Of a DNA stretch of 64,000 nucleotides, positions 27,267-37,637 are shown piece by piece. Every line of letters begins with the position of its first letter. Positions within the stretch are counted from its first letter, which is position 1. Below the pieces are notes generated by a model that was not told where the DNA came from, made no database searches, and worked only from the letters and a program-made list of their open reading frames with translations. The translations under genes and the position numbers were made by a program. Source of the stretch: Bacteroidia bacterium (GTDB lineage Bacteria; Bacteroidota; Bacteroidia; Bacteroidales; CAJPTX01); contig PDTX01000015.1 of the NCBI GenBank assembly GCA_002749065.1, positions 1 to 64,000 on the forward strand, read 5' to 3'.

Positions 27267-27274
27267 TAAAGGTA
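27267..27274 (-). promoter_or_regulatory. Candidate -7 box TACCTTTA for birA
   Basis: TAAAGGTA on the + strand, in GGGTAAAGGTAGCAAG, gives GCTACCTTTA, one base from the exact box, 24 nt before the birA ATG. Confidence 0.45.
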
Positions 27275-27305
27275 GCAAGAATACTGGTCAATAGCGCAAA
27301 AGGTT

Positions 27306-27313
27306 TACCTTTG
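27306..27313 (+). promoter_or_regulatory. -7 box TACCTTTG for korAB
   Basis: An exact TACCTTTG in GGTTTACCTTTGCC, 130 nt before the korA ATG, back to back with the birA promoter. The resulting leader of about 120 nt contains a small hairpin, CCAGC-CCG-GCTGG (27342-27354), but no gene. Confidence 0.65.
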
Positions 27314-27442
27314 CCTCGCGTAGGGGGCCCACTGCGCGCGGCCAGCCCGGCTGGATGTCGCCCGGATTCGGGGCTACGGGGCGAGGCTGCGGCCCCGCGC
27401 GAGCGTTCTTCTGCAATGTAAATCTCTAACACATATATCGCT

Positions 27443-29287
<1,845 letters not shown>

Positions 29288-29298
29288 CCCAGAGAGTC

Positions 29299-30321
29299 AT
29301 GTCGAACATCAAGTATACAGTCAAGGATTTCAAGAGCGACCAGGAGGTGCGGTGGTGCCCCGGTTGCGGCGACCACGGCATTCTGAACGCAGTGCAACGG
29401 GCCCTGCCCCACGTCGCGGAGGAGCGCGGCTACGATAAGGCCCGCTTCGCGGTCATCTCGGGCATCGGCTGCTCGAGCCGCTTCCCCTACTACATGGACA
29501 CCTTCGGCTTCCACAGCATCCACGGCCGGGCCGCCGCCATCGCCACCGGGGCCAAGGTGGCCAACCCCAACCTGAGCATCTGGCAGATATCGGGCGACGG
29601 CGACGCGCTCGCCATCGGCGGCAACCACTTCATCCACGCCATACGGCGCAACATCGACATCAACATCATCCTGTTCAACAACGAGATCTACGGCCTGACC
29701 AAGGGGCAGTACAGCCCCACCTCCCGCTGCGGGGCCGTCACCAAGACCAGCCCCTTCGGCACGGTGGAGCAACCCTTCAACCCCGGCCAGCTGCTCCTGG
29801 GGGCCAACGGCAAGTTCTTCGCCCGCTCGCTCGACGTCGACACCAGCCTCACGGCCGACATCATGGTGGAGGCCGCGCGCCACGACGGCACCTCGGTCGT
29901 GGAGGTCCTGCAGAACTGCGTCATATTCAACAACGGGATACACAACGACATCACCCACCGCGACCACCGGGCCGACAGGACCATCGTCCTGCGGCACGGC
30001 GAGCCCATGATATTCGGCAAGGATAGGGACAAGGGCCTGGTGCTCGACGGCTTCAAGCTCCGCGCCGTGGACATCGGCAAGGGCGGATGGGACGAGAAGG
30101 ACATCCTCATCCACGACGCGGAGGAGGAGAACCCCGGCCTGCACATGCTGCTGGTGAGCATGGCCTACCCCGAGCTACCCGTCGCCCTGGGGGTCATCCG
30201 CAACGTGCCCTTCCCGACCTACGACGACCTGGTGCGCGACCAGGTGATTGACGTGGCCGACCACGGCACCATCCACAACATGGAGCAGCTGCTCCACAGC
30301 GGCGACACCTGGGAGATATAG
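29299..30321 (+). CDS. korB: 2-oxoacid:ferredoxin oxidoreductase, beta subunit
   Basis: A 340-residue thiamine-diphosphate subunit. WCPGCGDHGILNAVQRAL carries cysteines of the [4Fe-4S] cluster. SGIGCSSRFPYYMDTFGFHS holds another cysteine, and SGDGDALAIGGNHFIHA to LFNNEIYGLTKGQYSPTS is the Mg-ThDP motif (GDGD ... NNxxYGLTKGQ). It forms the active enzyme with KorA and links central carbon flow to ferredoxin in anaerobes. It ends before a strong inverted repeat. Confidence 0.95.
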   Translation: MSNIKYTVKDFKSDQEVRWCPGCGDHGILNAVQRALPHVAEERGYDKARFAVISGIGCSSRFPYYMDTFGFHSIHGRAAAIATGAKVANPNLSIWQISGDGDALAIGGNHFIHAIRRNIDINIILFNNEIYGLTKGQYSPTSRCGAVTKTSPFGTVEQPFNPGQLLLGANGKFFARSLDVDTSLTADIMVEAARHDGTSVVEVLQNCVIFNNGIHNDITHRDHRADRTIVLRHGEPMIFGKDRDKGLVLDGFKLRAVDIGKGGWDEKDILIHDAEEENPGLHMLLVSMAYPELPVALGVIRNVPFPTYDDLVRDQVIDVADHGTIHNMEQLLHSGDTWEI

Positions 30322-30355
30322 CCTCCCCGGCCGCATCGGAGGCCAACAGGAGAAC

Positions 30356-30385
30356 AAAAGAGGCCGGGCGCACTGCCCGGCCTCT
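30356..30385. terminator. Terminator between korB and the coiled-coil lipoprotein gene
   Basis: AGAGGCCGGGC (30359-30369) pairs perfectly with GCCCGGCCTCT (30375-30385) across a 5-nt loop. Four A residues before the stem give a T tract on the - strand, so it best serves the leftward gene. On the + strand the tail is GCCGTTTG, weaker. Confidence 0.8.
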
Positions 30386-30419
30386 GCCGTTTGCGGGTAT
30401 ACCGGGGCGATGCCCCACC

Positions 30420-31328
30420 CTACTTGATGACAATCACCAGGAAGTGCGTCGCCCGCCAGAACTGCTCCTTGTCCTTAATCTGCAGGCCGATCGACACGCC
30501 GTTGGCGTTGGTGGCGATGGCGTAGCTCTCGGCCGGGTGGGGGGTGACCACGTCCACCCCGTTCTTCTTGTCCACGAAGGGGATGAAGTCCGTCTCCGCG
30601 ATGCTGATGCTGGTGAAGTAGCCGGGGTTGAAGTCGTCCTTGAGCGCGCTGTTGCGCCCTATGCCCAGGAAGCCCCCCTTGCGCTCTATGATGCCGTTCT
30701 CCTGCAGCTCCTTCTTGGTGCCGTGGGCGTACCACGCCTGGTCCATCTGCCGGCGCTGCTCGTAGACCTCGTTGGCCAGCTGGAGGTTGGCCAGGCCGGC
30801 CGAGTCGAGCGCCTGGCTGAGCGAGTCGATGTTGAGGCGCAGCACCTCCACGTGGGTGCGCAGCATGCTGATGGTCGAGTCGCGCTGGAGGAGCTGGCCG
30901 CGCATGTCGTCGAGCATGAGCTGCAGGTGCGAGACCTTGATGCTGGAGCTCTGGAGCATCTTCCCCAGGCGGTCGATGGTGTTCATGTTGGAGGTCATGA
31001 GCTGGCTGATCTCCTCCATGTTCTGGGCCACGCGCTCGCGCTTGGTCTCCTCTAGGTCGCCGCTCCAGATGTAGCCCATGTCGGCGTTGACCAGCCGCTC
31101 CTTCTCCGACACCAGCTCGAGCTTCTTCTCTATCTCCGCGAGGGAGGTGAAGAACTCGTTGAGGGTGGCCTCCTTGAGGCTGTCGGTGCGCCGCAGGGAG
31201 TCCACCTGGCCCTCCAGCTCCCGTACCTGCGGGTCGGAGGTCTGGCCCCCGCCGCAGGCGTACGCCAATCCGAGGCCCACCAGGAGTAGGCCCAGCAATA
31301 GCTTACTGCTTCTCTTCATTCCGCTCAT
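30420..31328 (-). CDS. Coiled-coil lipoprotein, Cbp1-like adhesin family
   Basis: A 302-residue surface or periplasmic lipoprotein. The signal peptide ends LAYAC with lipidated Cys25. Residues about 33-215 are a long heptad coiled coil (RELEGQVDSLRRTDSLKEA; NIDSLSQALDSAGLANLQLA). The C-terminal domain holds AWYAHGTKKELQENGIIERK and GGFLGIGR, which I associate with the Bacteroidota family annotated as Cbp1-type collagen-binding adhesins; collagen binding here is only inferred. It lies 49 nt downstream of the mrdA end. I see no promoter of its own, so it may be read from the mre cluster. Confidence 0.7.
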   Translation of the reverse strand: MSGMKRSSKLLLGLLLVGLGLAYACGGGQTSDPQVRELEGQVDSLRRTDSLKEATLNEFFTSLAEIEKKLELVSEKERLVNADMGYIWSGDLEETKRERVAQNMEEISQLMTSNMNTIDRLGKMLQSSSIKVSHLQLMLDDMRGQLLQRDSTISMLRTHVEVLRLNIDSLSQALDSAGLANLQLANEVYEQRRQMDQAWYAHGTKKELQENGIIERKGGFLGIGRNSALKDDFNPGYFTSISIAETDFIPFVDKKNGVDVVTPHPAESYAIATNANGVSIGLQIKDKEQFWRATHFLVIVIK

Positions 31329-31377
31329 GTTCGTGTGTTAGTATTCCTTGTGTCCTCTCGCTGCTCCGTCCGCGGGG

Positions 31378-33186
31378 CTAGTTCCACCCCCTATTGATAA
31401 CGTAGCGCTCTATGTGCTTGTTCTTGATCGTGTCGGTGAGGTACTGCTGCACCATCAGGCCGGCCAGGGGGGCGGCCCACGTCCTGCCGAAGCCCTCGTT
31501 CTCCAGGTAGACGGCGATGGCGATTTTGGGCCTGTCGCGGGGCGCGAAGGCGATGAAGATGGAGTGGTCCTCGCCGTGCGGGTTCTGGGAGGTGCCGGTC
31601 TTGCCGCAGATGTCGAGGCCGGGGGTGGCGGCCAGGCGGGCCGTGGCCCCCTTGCCCACGCTGTTGACGGCCTCCCACATGCCCTTGACGACGGGGTCGA
31701 AGTGCTTCCGGTCGACGGCCACGACGCGCCGGGTGGTGTAGGCGGTGTCGGTCTTCCCCTTGAGGCTGCGCACGATGTGGGGCGTGTAGTAGTGGCCCCG
31801 GTTGGCGATGGTGGCGGCCAGGTTGGCCATCTGCAGGGGGGTGGTGCCCATCTCGCCCTGGCCTATGGCCAGCGATATCACCGTCAGGGAGCTCCAGCCG
31901 CCCTTGCGGAAGTAGCGGTTGTAGAAGGACACCGTCGGGACGATGCCCTTGAGCTCGCCGGGGAGGTCTATGCCCAGCCTGTCGCCCAGGCCGAAGCTGC
32001 GGACGCGCCGCTCCCAGGCCCTGAAGCCGCCCTCGATGCTGTCGTAGCGGCGGTTGTCGAGGATGGCGCGGAAGGTGTGGCAGAAGTAGGAGTTGCACGA
32101 GGTGCAGACCGCGTCGGAGAGGCTATGCACGGGGGGGTGGATATGGCAGCCCACGCCGCGCCCCACGTTGTAGCGCCCGTAGCACGCGTAGCCCGTGTGG
32201 GGGGTGATGACCCCCTCCTGGAGGCCGATCAGGCCGTTGACCAGCTTGAAGGTGGAGCCCGGCGGGTAGAGGGCCATGATGGTGCGGTTGAACAGGGGCT
32301 TGCTCCCCATGGTGTCGAGGCCGCGGTAGTTCTGCGAGCGCACCCGGCCCACCAGCAGGTTGGGGTCGTAGGCCGGGGCGGAGACCATGGCCAGGATCTC
32401 GCCGGTCGCGGGCTCGATGGCCACCACGCCGCCCCGCCGCCCGGCCATGAGCTTCTCGCCGTAGGCCTGCAGCTTGCTGTCGAGCGAGAGGTGGAGGTCG
32501 GTGCCGACGATGGCCGCGGTGTCGTACTTCCCCTCCGCGTAGCTGCCCTTGATGCGGTTGCGCACGTCCACCATGAAGTTCTTCACGCCGTTGCGCCCGC
32601 GCAGCTCCTTCTCGTAGCTCTTCTCCAGGCCCGATATGCCGATGTAGTCGCCCGAGCGGTAGTAGGGGTTCTCGTACACCTGCCGCTCGCTCACCTCGCC
32701 CACGTAGCCCAGCAGGTGCGCGGCGATGGGCTGGGGGTACGACCGCAGCGTACGGGGCTGGGCGTAGAAGCCCGGGAACTCGTGGAGGTGCTCCTCGAAG
32801 CGGCCGAAGACCCGCTGGGAGAGCTGCTTGGCGAAGAGGCTCTCCTTGTAGTAGGAGTAGGCCTTGGCGCTGGCCAGGCCCACGCGCACGTCGTCGGGCG
32901 TTATCTCCAGCAGACGGCAGAGGCGCAGGGTGTCGAAGGGCTTCACCCGGGAGGGGACCACCATCAGGTCGTAGACGGCCTCGTTGTACACCAGGATCTC
33001 GCCCCGGCGGTCGTAGATGATGCCCCGCGCCGGGTACTGGACGATGCGGCGCAGCACGTTGCTGTCGGCCGACACCTGGTAGGAGGTATTGACCACCTGG
33101 ATGTAGAAGAGCTTGGCCAGCATCACCACCGCCACCGCGATGAAGATGCCGCTGATGCTGAGCCTACGGTTGAGCTGGAAGGGCAC
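31378..33186 (-). CDS. mrdA: Penicillin-binding protein 2 (elongation transpeptidase)
   Basis: A 602-residue membrane-anchored transpeptidase of the elongation machinery. One N-terminal transmembrane helix (about residues 10-30) is followed by the dimerisation domain (YPARGIIYDRRGEILVYNE) and the catalytic domain with SxxK in YPPGSTFKLVNGL, SxN in CTSCNSYFC and KTGT in DICGKTGTSQNPHG, all intact. I place the start at GTG 33186 (MPFQLNRRLSISG), 5 nt after the mreD stop; no ATG is available and the frame further up runs inside mreD. Usually rodA follows; here it does not. Confidence 0.94.
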   Translation of the reverse strand: MPFQLNRRLSISGIFIAVAVVMLAKLFYIQVVNTSYQVSADSNVLRRIVQYPARGIIYDRRGEILVYNEAVYDLMVVPSRVKPFDTLRLCRLLEITPDDVRVGLASAKAYSYYKESLFAKQLSQRVFGRFEEHLHEFPGFYAQPRTLRSYPQPIAAHLLGYVGEVSERQVYENPYYRSGDYIGISGLEKSYEKELRGRNGVKNFMVDVRNRIKGSYAEGKYDTAAIVGTDLHLSLDSKLQAYGEKLMAGRRGGVVAIEPATGEILAMVSAPAYDPNLLVGRVRSQNYRGLDTMGSKPLFNRTIMALYPPGSTFKLVNGLIGLQEGVITPHTGYACYGRYNVGRGVGCHIHPPVHSLSDAVCTSCNSYFCHTFRAILDNRRYDSIEGGFRAWERRVRSFGLGDRLGIDLPGELKGIVPTVSFYNRYFRKGGWSSLTVISLAIGQGEMGTTPLQMANLAATIANRGHYYTPHIVRSLKGKTDTAYTTRRVVAVDRKHFDPVVKGMWEAVNSVGKGATARLAATPGLDICGKTGTSQNPHGEDHSIFIAFAPRDRPKIAIAVYLENEGFGRTWAAPLAGLMVQQYLTDTIKNKHIERYVINRGWN

Positions 33187-33191
33187 GGGTG

Positions 33192-33710
33192 CTAGTTTGA
33201 GTCTGTGGGCGCGGCGAAGATGAAGGTCTCGGCCAGCAGGATGATGAAGGTGCTCAGGAGGGTGGAGCCGCCGATTTTGAGCAGCAGCAGGGTCAGGTGC
33301 CCCCAGCTCGGGTCGCTCAGTACCAGCAGGAGGGCGTGGTGGGCCAGGGTCAGGAGCAGGGTGAACTCCAGGGTCCACACCAGGCCCATCTGGCGGAGGG
33401 AGGGGACGGTGGCGTTCTCCCGTTCGCGCCCGCCCAGCACCCGTAGGGCCAGGGGCTGGAGGTAGGCCAGCAGGGTGGTGGCCGCGGCGTGCAGCCCCAG
33501 GGTGGAGGAGGAGATGTCGACCAGTAGGCCCAGGGCGAAGCCCAGCACCACGGCCAGCACGCGGCTGGTGCCCCGCGGCAGCAGGAGGATGAAGATGAGG
33601 TAGGGGTAGGGGGCGACCACCCCCATCACCTCGATGTTGTCGAAGAGCAGCACCTGCAGCAGCACCGATGCCCCGAAGAGGGCCGCGAAGGAGCCCAGCC
33701 TACCTCTCAT
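33192..33710 (-). CDS. mreD: Rod shape-determining protein MreD
   Basis: A 172-residue inner-membrane protein with about five hydrophobic segments (LFDNIEVMGVVAPYPYLIFILLLP; ALGLLVDISSSTLGLHAAAT). It links MreC and MreB to the peptidoglycan synthases. It overlaps mreC by 11 nt and is followed by mrdA after 5 nt, so the three are translated together. Confidence 0.92.
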   Translation of the reverse strand: MRGRLGSFAALFGASVLLQVLLFDNIEVMGVVAPYPYLIFILLLPRGTSRVLAVVLGFALGLLVDISSSTLGLHAAATTLLAYLQPLALRVLGGRERENATVPSLRQMGLVWTLEFTLLLTLAHHALLLVLSDPSWGHLTLLLLKIGGSTLLSTFIILLAETFIFAAPTDSN

Positions 33711-34533
33711 CCTCGCTCACCATTTGCGTGGCGATGCTGTCGAGCTCCTCGCGGTGGGTGTTGGCCACGATGCTGACCAGGTGGAGGCGCTTGAAGTCCG
33801 CCTTGAGCCGTACGCGCAGGGTCAGGAAGTCCGCGCCGCGCACCTCCACCCCCTCCACCAGGCCGATGAGCAGCCCCTTCGGGAAGATGTTCGAGAAGCC
33901 GCTGGTGACCACCGTATCGCCCGGGGTCACGGGCACGTGGTGCGGTATCTCCGTGAGCAGCACCCGCTGGTACGACTCGCCGTCCCACTTGAGCGTGCCC
34001 ACGTAGCCCGACCGCTGCAGCTTGGCCGATATGCGGAGGTCCCGGTTGAGCACCGATATCACCGCGGCGTAGTGCCCGGTGGAGGCCACCACCACCCCGG
34101 CCACGCCCCCGTACGAGAGCACGCCCATGCCCTCGCGCACCCCGGCCTCCCGCCCCTGGTCCACCGTGAAGAAGTTGTGCGCCCGGGCCACGCTGTTGTT
34201 GACCACCTCGCCCGCGATGAAGCGGAAGTGCCCCTCCCCGGCCGAGTCAGCCTCCCACTCGCGCTCCCCCCGGGCGTACTCCATGGCCGCCAGGCGGTTG
34301 CGCAGCTCCAGGTTCTCCGCGGCCAGCCGGTCGCTGCGCTCGTTGAGGTCCAGGTAGGCCCTGAAGCTGTAGACGAGCTTCTCGACCGAGGCCTCGGCGC
34401 TCCGCGACAGCAGGCCCACCCCGGCCTTCACCCGGTAGTCATAGCTGAAGTGCATCACCAGCGCGCAGACCTCGAGCAGCAGGAAGACCAGGAATGCCTG
34501 ATGGCGCTTCAGGAGCGCGAGGAGCGTATTCAC
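33700..34533 (-). CDS. mreC: Rod shape-determining protein MreC
   Basis: A 277-residue bitopic membrane protein. An N-terminal transmembrane helix is followed by a coiled coil (LDLNERSDRLAAENLELRNRLAAME) and the beta-rich domain (VVNNSVARAHNFFTVDQGREAGVREGMGV; GDTVVTSGFSNIFPKGLLIG). The start is GTG at 34533, 5 nt after the mreB stop. It forms the periplasmic scaffold for PBP2. Confidence 0.93.
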   Translation of the reverse strand: MNTLLALLKRHQAFLVFLLLEVCALVMHFSYDYRVKAGVGLLSRSAEASVEKLVYSFRAYLDLNERSDRLAAENLELRNRLAAMEYARGEREWEADSAGEGHFRFIAGEVVNNSVARAHNFFTVDQGREAGVREGMGVLSYGGVAGVVVASTGHYAAVISVLNRDLRISAKLQRSGYVGTLKWDGESYQRVLLTEIPHHVPVTPGDTVVTSGFSNIFPKGLLIGLVEGVEVRGADFLTLRVRLKADFKRLHLVSIVANTHREELDSIATQMVSEDER

Positions 34534-34538
34534 GCCTA

Positions 34539-35561
34539 CTAGCGCATGAGGAACTTGCAGCTCTCGACATTCTTCAGCGCGATGCCCGTCCCCCTGGCCA
34601 CAGCGCGCAGGGGGTCCTCAGCCACAACGAAGGGTATCTTAATCTTGTCGGAGAAGCGCTTGTCCAGGCCGCGCAGCAGGGCGCCCCCGCCGGCCAGGTA
34701 GATGCCCGAGCGCACGATGTCGGCGTAGAGCTCCGGGGGGGTCTGCTCCAGCACGTTCAGGATGGCCATCTCGATTTTGCTGATGGACTTGTCGAGGCAG
34801 TGGGCGATCTCCTGGTAGTTCACCGGCACCTCCACCGGCAGGGCGGTCATCAGGTGCGGCCCGTGCACCAGGTAGTCCTCCGGCGGGTCCTCCAGCGAGG
34901 GCAGGGCCGCCCCCACGGCGATCTTGATGTCCTCGGCCGTCCGCTCGCCGATCTTGATGTTGTGCTGGCGGCGCATGTAGGCCTGGATGTCCGCCGTGAA
35001 GCCATCGCCGGCGATCCGCTCCGAGCGGTTGCACACGATGCCCCCCAGGGCGATCACCGCGATCTCGGCCGTCCCCCCTCCTATGTCCACCACCATGCTC
35101 CCCCGGGGCGCCTCGACGTCTATCCCGATGCCCAGGGCCGCGGCCATCGGCTCGTATATCATGTACACATCCCGCCCGTCGGCCTGCTCCGCGCTGTCGC
35201 GCACGGCCCGTATCTCCACCTCCGTGCTCCCGGAGGGGATGCACACCACGATGCGCAGCGCCGGGGAGAACATCCGCTTGCGCTTGTTGATGAGCTTGAT
35301 CATGCCGCGTATCATCTGCTCCGCGGCGTCGAAGTCCGCGATGACACCATCCCTTAGCGGCCGCACCGTGTTGATATGCTCATGGGTCTTGCCCTGCATC
35401 TGCCGCGCCTCGTTCCCTATGGCGATGAGCTTGCCCGTGGAGCGGTCCATCGCCACGATCGACGGCTCGTCAACGACAATCTTATCATTGTATATGATGA
35501 TCGTGTTGGCCGTGCCGAGGTCTATGGCGATTTCCTGTGTGAAGAAGTTGAATAAACCCAT
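34539..35561 (-). CDS. mreB: Cell-shape actin homologue MreB
   Basis: A 340-residue ATP-binding filament protein. AIDLGTANTIIIY is phosphate loop 1, VDIGGGTAEIAVIALGG phosphate loop 2, and GIYLAGGGALLRGLDK the adenosine motif. VCIPSGSTEVEIRAVRDSAE is the conserved hinge. It positions wall synthesis in rod-shaped cells. It is preceded by purH (17 nt) and followed by mreC (5 nt). Confidence 0.97.
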   Translation of the reverse strand: MGLFNFFTQEIAIDLGTANTIIIYNDKIVVDEPSIVAMDRSTGKLIAIGNEARQMQGKTHEHINTVRPLRDGVIADFDAAEQMIRGMIKLINKRKRMFSPALRIVVCIPSGSTEVEIRAVRDSAEQADGRDVYMIYEPMAAALGIGIDVEAPRGSMVVDIGGGTAEIAVIALGGIVCNRSERIAGDGFTADIQAYMRRQHNIKIGERTAEDIKIAVGAALPSLEDPPEDYLVHGPHLMTALPVEVPVNYQEIAHCLDKSISKIEMAILNVLEQTPPELYADIVRSGIYLAGGGALLRGLDKRFSDKIKIPFVVAEDPLRAVARGTGIALKNVESCKFLMR

Positions 35562-35578
35562 ATGAGGAATGGTATACT

Positions 35579-37132
35579 TTAGTGTTTAAAGTGTCGAATG
35601 CCGGTGAGCAGCATGGCCAGGCCGCGCGCGTCGGCCAGGGCGATGCTCTCCTGGTCGCGGATGGAGCCCCCGGGCTGCACCACGGCGGTCACGCCCGCCT
35701 CGGCGGCCAGCTCGAGCGAGTCGGCGAAGGGGAAGAAGGCGTCGGAGGCCAGCACGGCCCCCTGCAGCGAGTGCCCGAAGGCGCGGGCCTTCTCGATGGC
35801 GTGCCGCGTTGCGTCCACCCGGCTGGTCTCGCCCGCGCCCACGCCGATGAGCTGCCCGCCGCGCGCTATGGCTATCGCGTTGCTCTTGCAGTGCTTCACG
35901 ATGCGGTTGGCGAAGGCCATGTCGGCCAGCTCGGCCGGGCTTGGCTGGCGGACGCTGGCCACCGTCCTCGCCCCGAGGATGTCCTCATCCCGGTCGGCAT
36001 CCTGATGCAGCACGCCGTTGAGCGCGGTGCGGGTCCTTGAGGTCTGCATCCGGCCCGGGCCCCGCTCCAGCAGCACGCGGTTCTTCTTGCGCCGCAGGAT
36101 GTTCAGCGCCTCGGGCAAGAAGCCCTGGGCCAGGCACACCTCGAAGAAGATGGCATCCATCTCGCGGGCCGTCTCCCCGTCCACCACGGCGTTGGTGAGT
36201 ATCACCCCGCCGAAGGCCGACTGCGGGTCGCCCGCCAGCGCGCGCCGCCACGCCTCCGCAAGGGTCGCGTCGCAGGCCAGGCCGCAGGGCGTGCCATGCT
36301 TGAGCACGGCCACCGTCTGCGCCTCGAACTCGTCGAGCAGACCCAGGCCCGCATCCAGGTCCAAGAGGTTGTTGTAGGAGAGCTCCTTGCCGTGCAGCTG
36401 GCGGAACATCGCGTCCCGGTCGCCCAGGAAGTAGCCCTTCTGGTGGGGGTTCTCGCCGTAGCGAAGCGGGTGGATGGGCGCATCGGGGGCCAGGCCGGCG
36501 GCCAGGCGCACGCCCGGCTCCGGGGTCTGGTCGGCCAGCGGGTCGCTCACCGTGAAGTGCCGGGCGATGGCCATGTCGTAGGCCGCGGTGCGCGCGAAGG
36601 CCTGGGCGGCGAAATGGTGGCGCTGCGCGAGGGTCGTCTCCCCCCTCTGCTCACGGAGGATGCGCTCCAGCTCCGGGTACTGCGCCCGGCTCGAGACCAC
36701 CAGCGTATCGCGGTAGTTCTTGGCCGCCGCCCGCAGCAGCGACACCCCGCCGATGTCCACCTTCTCGACCAGCTCCTCCTGGCCCGCGCCTTGGGCCAGC
36801 GCCTGCTCGAAGGGGTAGAGGTCCACCACCACGAGGTCTATCGGGCCTATCCCGTGCCGGGCCAGGTCGTCGAGGTCTGGCTGATGCCCCCGGCGGTGGA
36901 GTATCCCCCCGAAGACGGCCGGATGCAGGGTCTTCACGCGCCCGCCGAGGATGCTCGGGTAGCCGGTCAGGTCCTCCACCCGCCTGGCCTGCACGCCCCG
37001 CGACAGCAGGTAGTCGTACGTCCCCCCCGTGGAGAGCAAATCTACTCGCTGCTCGACCAGCGCGGCCACCGCCCCATCGAGCCCTCCCTTATCATACACC
37101 GAAAGCAAGGCCGTTGCGATCCGACTACCCAT
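35579..37132 (-). CDS. purH: Bifunctional AICAR formyltransferase / IMP cyclohydrolase
   Basis: A 517-residue enzyme of the last two steps of IMP synthesis. The cyclohydrolase (MGS-like) domain is residues 1-195 (ALLSVYDKGGLDGAVAALV; STGGTYDYL; GGRVKTLHPAVFGGIL). The formyltransferase domain carries LRYGENPHQKGYF, LKHGTPCGLACD, FGGVILTNAVVD and FVKHCKSNAI-like FANRIVKHCKSNAIAIA, where Lys and His are catalytic. I chose the ATG at 37132 (MGSRIATALLSV); GTG 37138 is an alternative better spaced from GGAGGG. purH before mreB is the usual Bacteroidales order. Confidence 0.96.
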   Translation of the reverse strand: MGSRIATALLSVYDKGGLDGAVAALVEQRVDLLSTGGTYDYLLSRGVQARRVEDLTGYPSILGGRVKTLHPAVFGGILHRRGHQPDLDDLARHGIGPIDLVVVDLYPFEQALAQGAGQEELVEKVDIGGVSLLRAAAKNYRDTLVVSSRAQYPELERILREQRGETTLAQRHHFAAQAFARTAAYDMAIARHFTVSDPLADQTPEPGVRLAAGLAPDAPIHPLRYGENPHQKGYFLGDRDAMFRQLHGKELSYNNLLDLDAGLGLLDEFEAQTVAVLKHGTPCGLACDATLAEAWRRALAGDPQSAFGGVILTNAVVDGETAREMDAIFFEVCLAQGFLPEALNILRRKKNRVLLERGPGRMQTSRTRTALNGVLHQDADRDEDILGARTVASVRQPSPAELADMAFANRIVKHCKSNAIAIARGGQLIGVGAGETSRVDATRHAIEKARAFGHSLQGAVLASDAFFPFADSLELAAEAGVTAVVQPGGSIRDQESIALADARGLAMLLTGIRHFKH

Positions 37133-37566
37133 ATGCACCTGTAAAAACCCTCCGATTTGCGGGACTGGCCCAACGCCGGGCGAACAATCCGTGGGGAAAC
37201 TCCGTAAACGCCACAAAATTCATACATTTCACGGATATAACCAAACCCCTCCGGGCCTTTGGCCGGGAATTGCAAGCGGGGTGCGGGCTTCTCCGTGCCC
37301 CATTCACCCGGCTGGCGACAGGGCGTTCGGCACGGCGCGACGCGGGGCTTTGCCCCTGCCAATCGCGGGCGAACCGGGGGGAGCTTGGGGGGCAGACAGG
37401 ATTGGTGCGAAGCTAAGGCCCAATGCACGAAGACGCTACGGCCATACGGCTGGGAGGCCGATGACGAGCAAAGGCCCATGATTTGGCCCCCGATTCAAAT
37501 CTCGATTAGAAAATACCCCCCTCGCCCTTGCGCAGTAGAAAAAGAGCATTACCTTTGCACCGCATT
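37133..37566. other. 434-nt non-coding gap between purH and tRNA-Gln
   Basis: No open frame here looks like a protein. It contains the upstream region of purH, a short hairpin GGGGC-TTT-GCCCC at about 37353-37365, and the tRNA promoter at its right end. I see no known RNA gene or repeat. Confidence 0.4.
37528..37557 (+). promoter_or_regulatory. Promoter of tRNA-Gln
   Basis: TTG (37528-37530) and the exact box TACCTTTG (37550-37557) are 19 nt apart. The mature tRNA 5' end is 10 nt past the box, as expected for a short leader. Confidence 0.75.
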
Positions 37567-37637
37567 TGACCCATGGTGTAACGGTAGCACAGCAGATTTT
37601 GGTTCTGTTAGCCAAGGTTCGAATCCTTGTGGGTGTG
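37567..37637 (+). tRNA. tRNA-Gln (anticodon TTG), acceptor stem damaged
   Basis: A cloverleaf with D stem GTG/CAC, anticodon stem GCAGA/TCTGT and anticodon TTG at 37599-37601, and T arm CAAGG-TTCGAAT-CCTTG. The acceptor stem is TGACCCA (37567-37573) against TGGGTGT (37630-37636): the inner five pairs form, but the outer two (G2-G71, U1-U72) do not, where a tRNA-Gln should read TGGGTCA. The last bases belong to sequence continuous with comM. No CCA is encoded. So this is either a decayed or unusual gene, or the tRNA was cut at its 3' end by a deletion or misassembly. Confidence 0.8.

Noticed and set aside
27313..27397. Mutually exclusive helices in the korA leader (GCCTCGC/GCGAGGC versus CGGGGC/GCCCCG), looking like a switch
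   Set aside because: The 5' arm GCCTCGC overlaps the end of the -7 box, so it would lie upstream of the transcription start and not be in the RNA.
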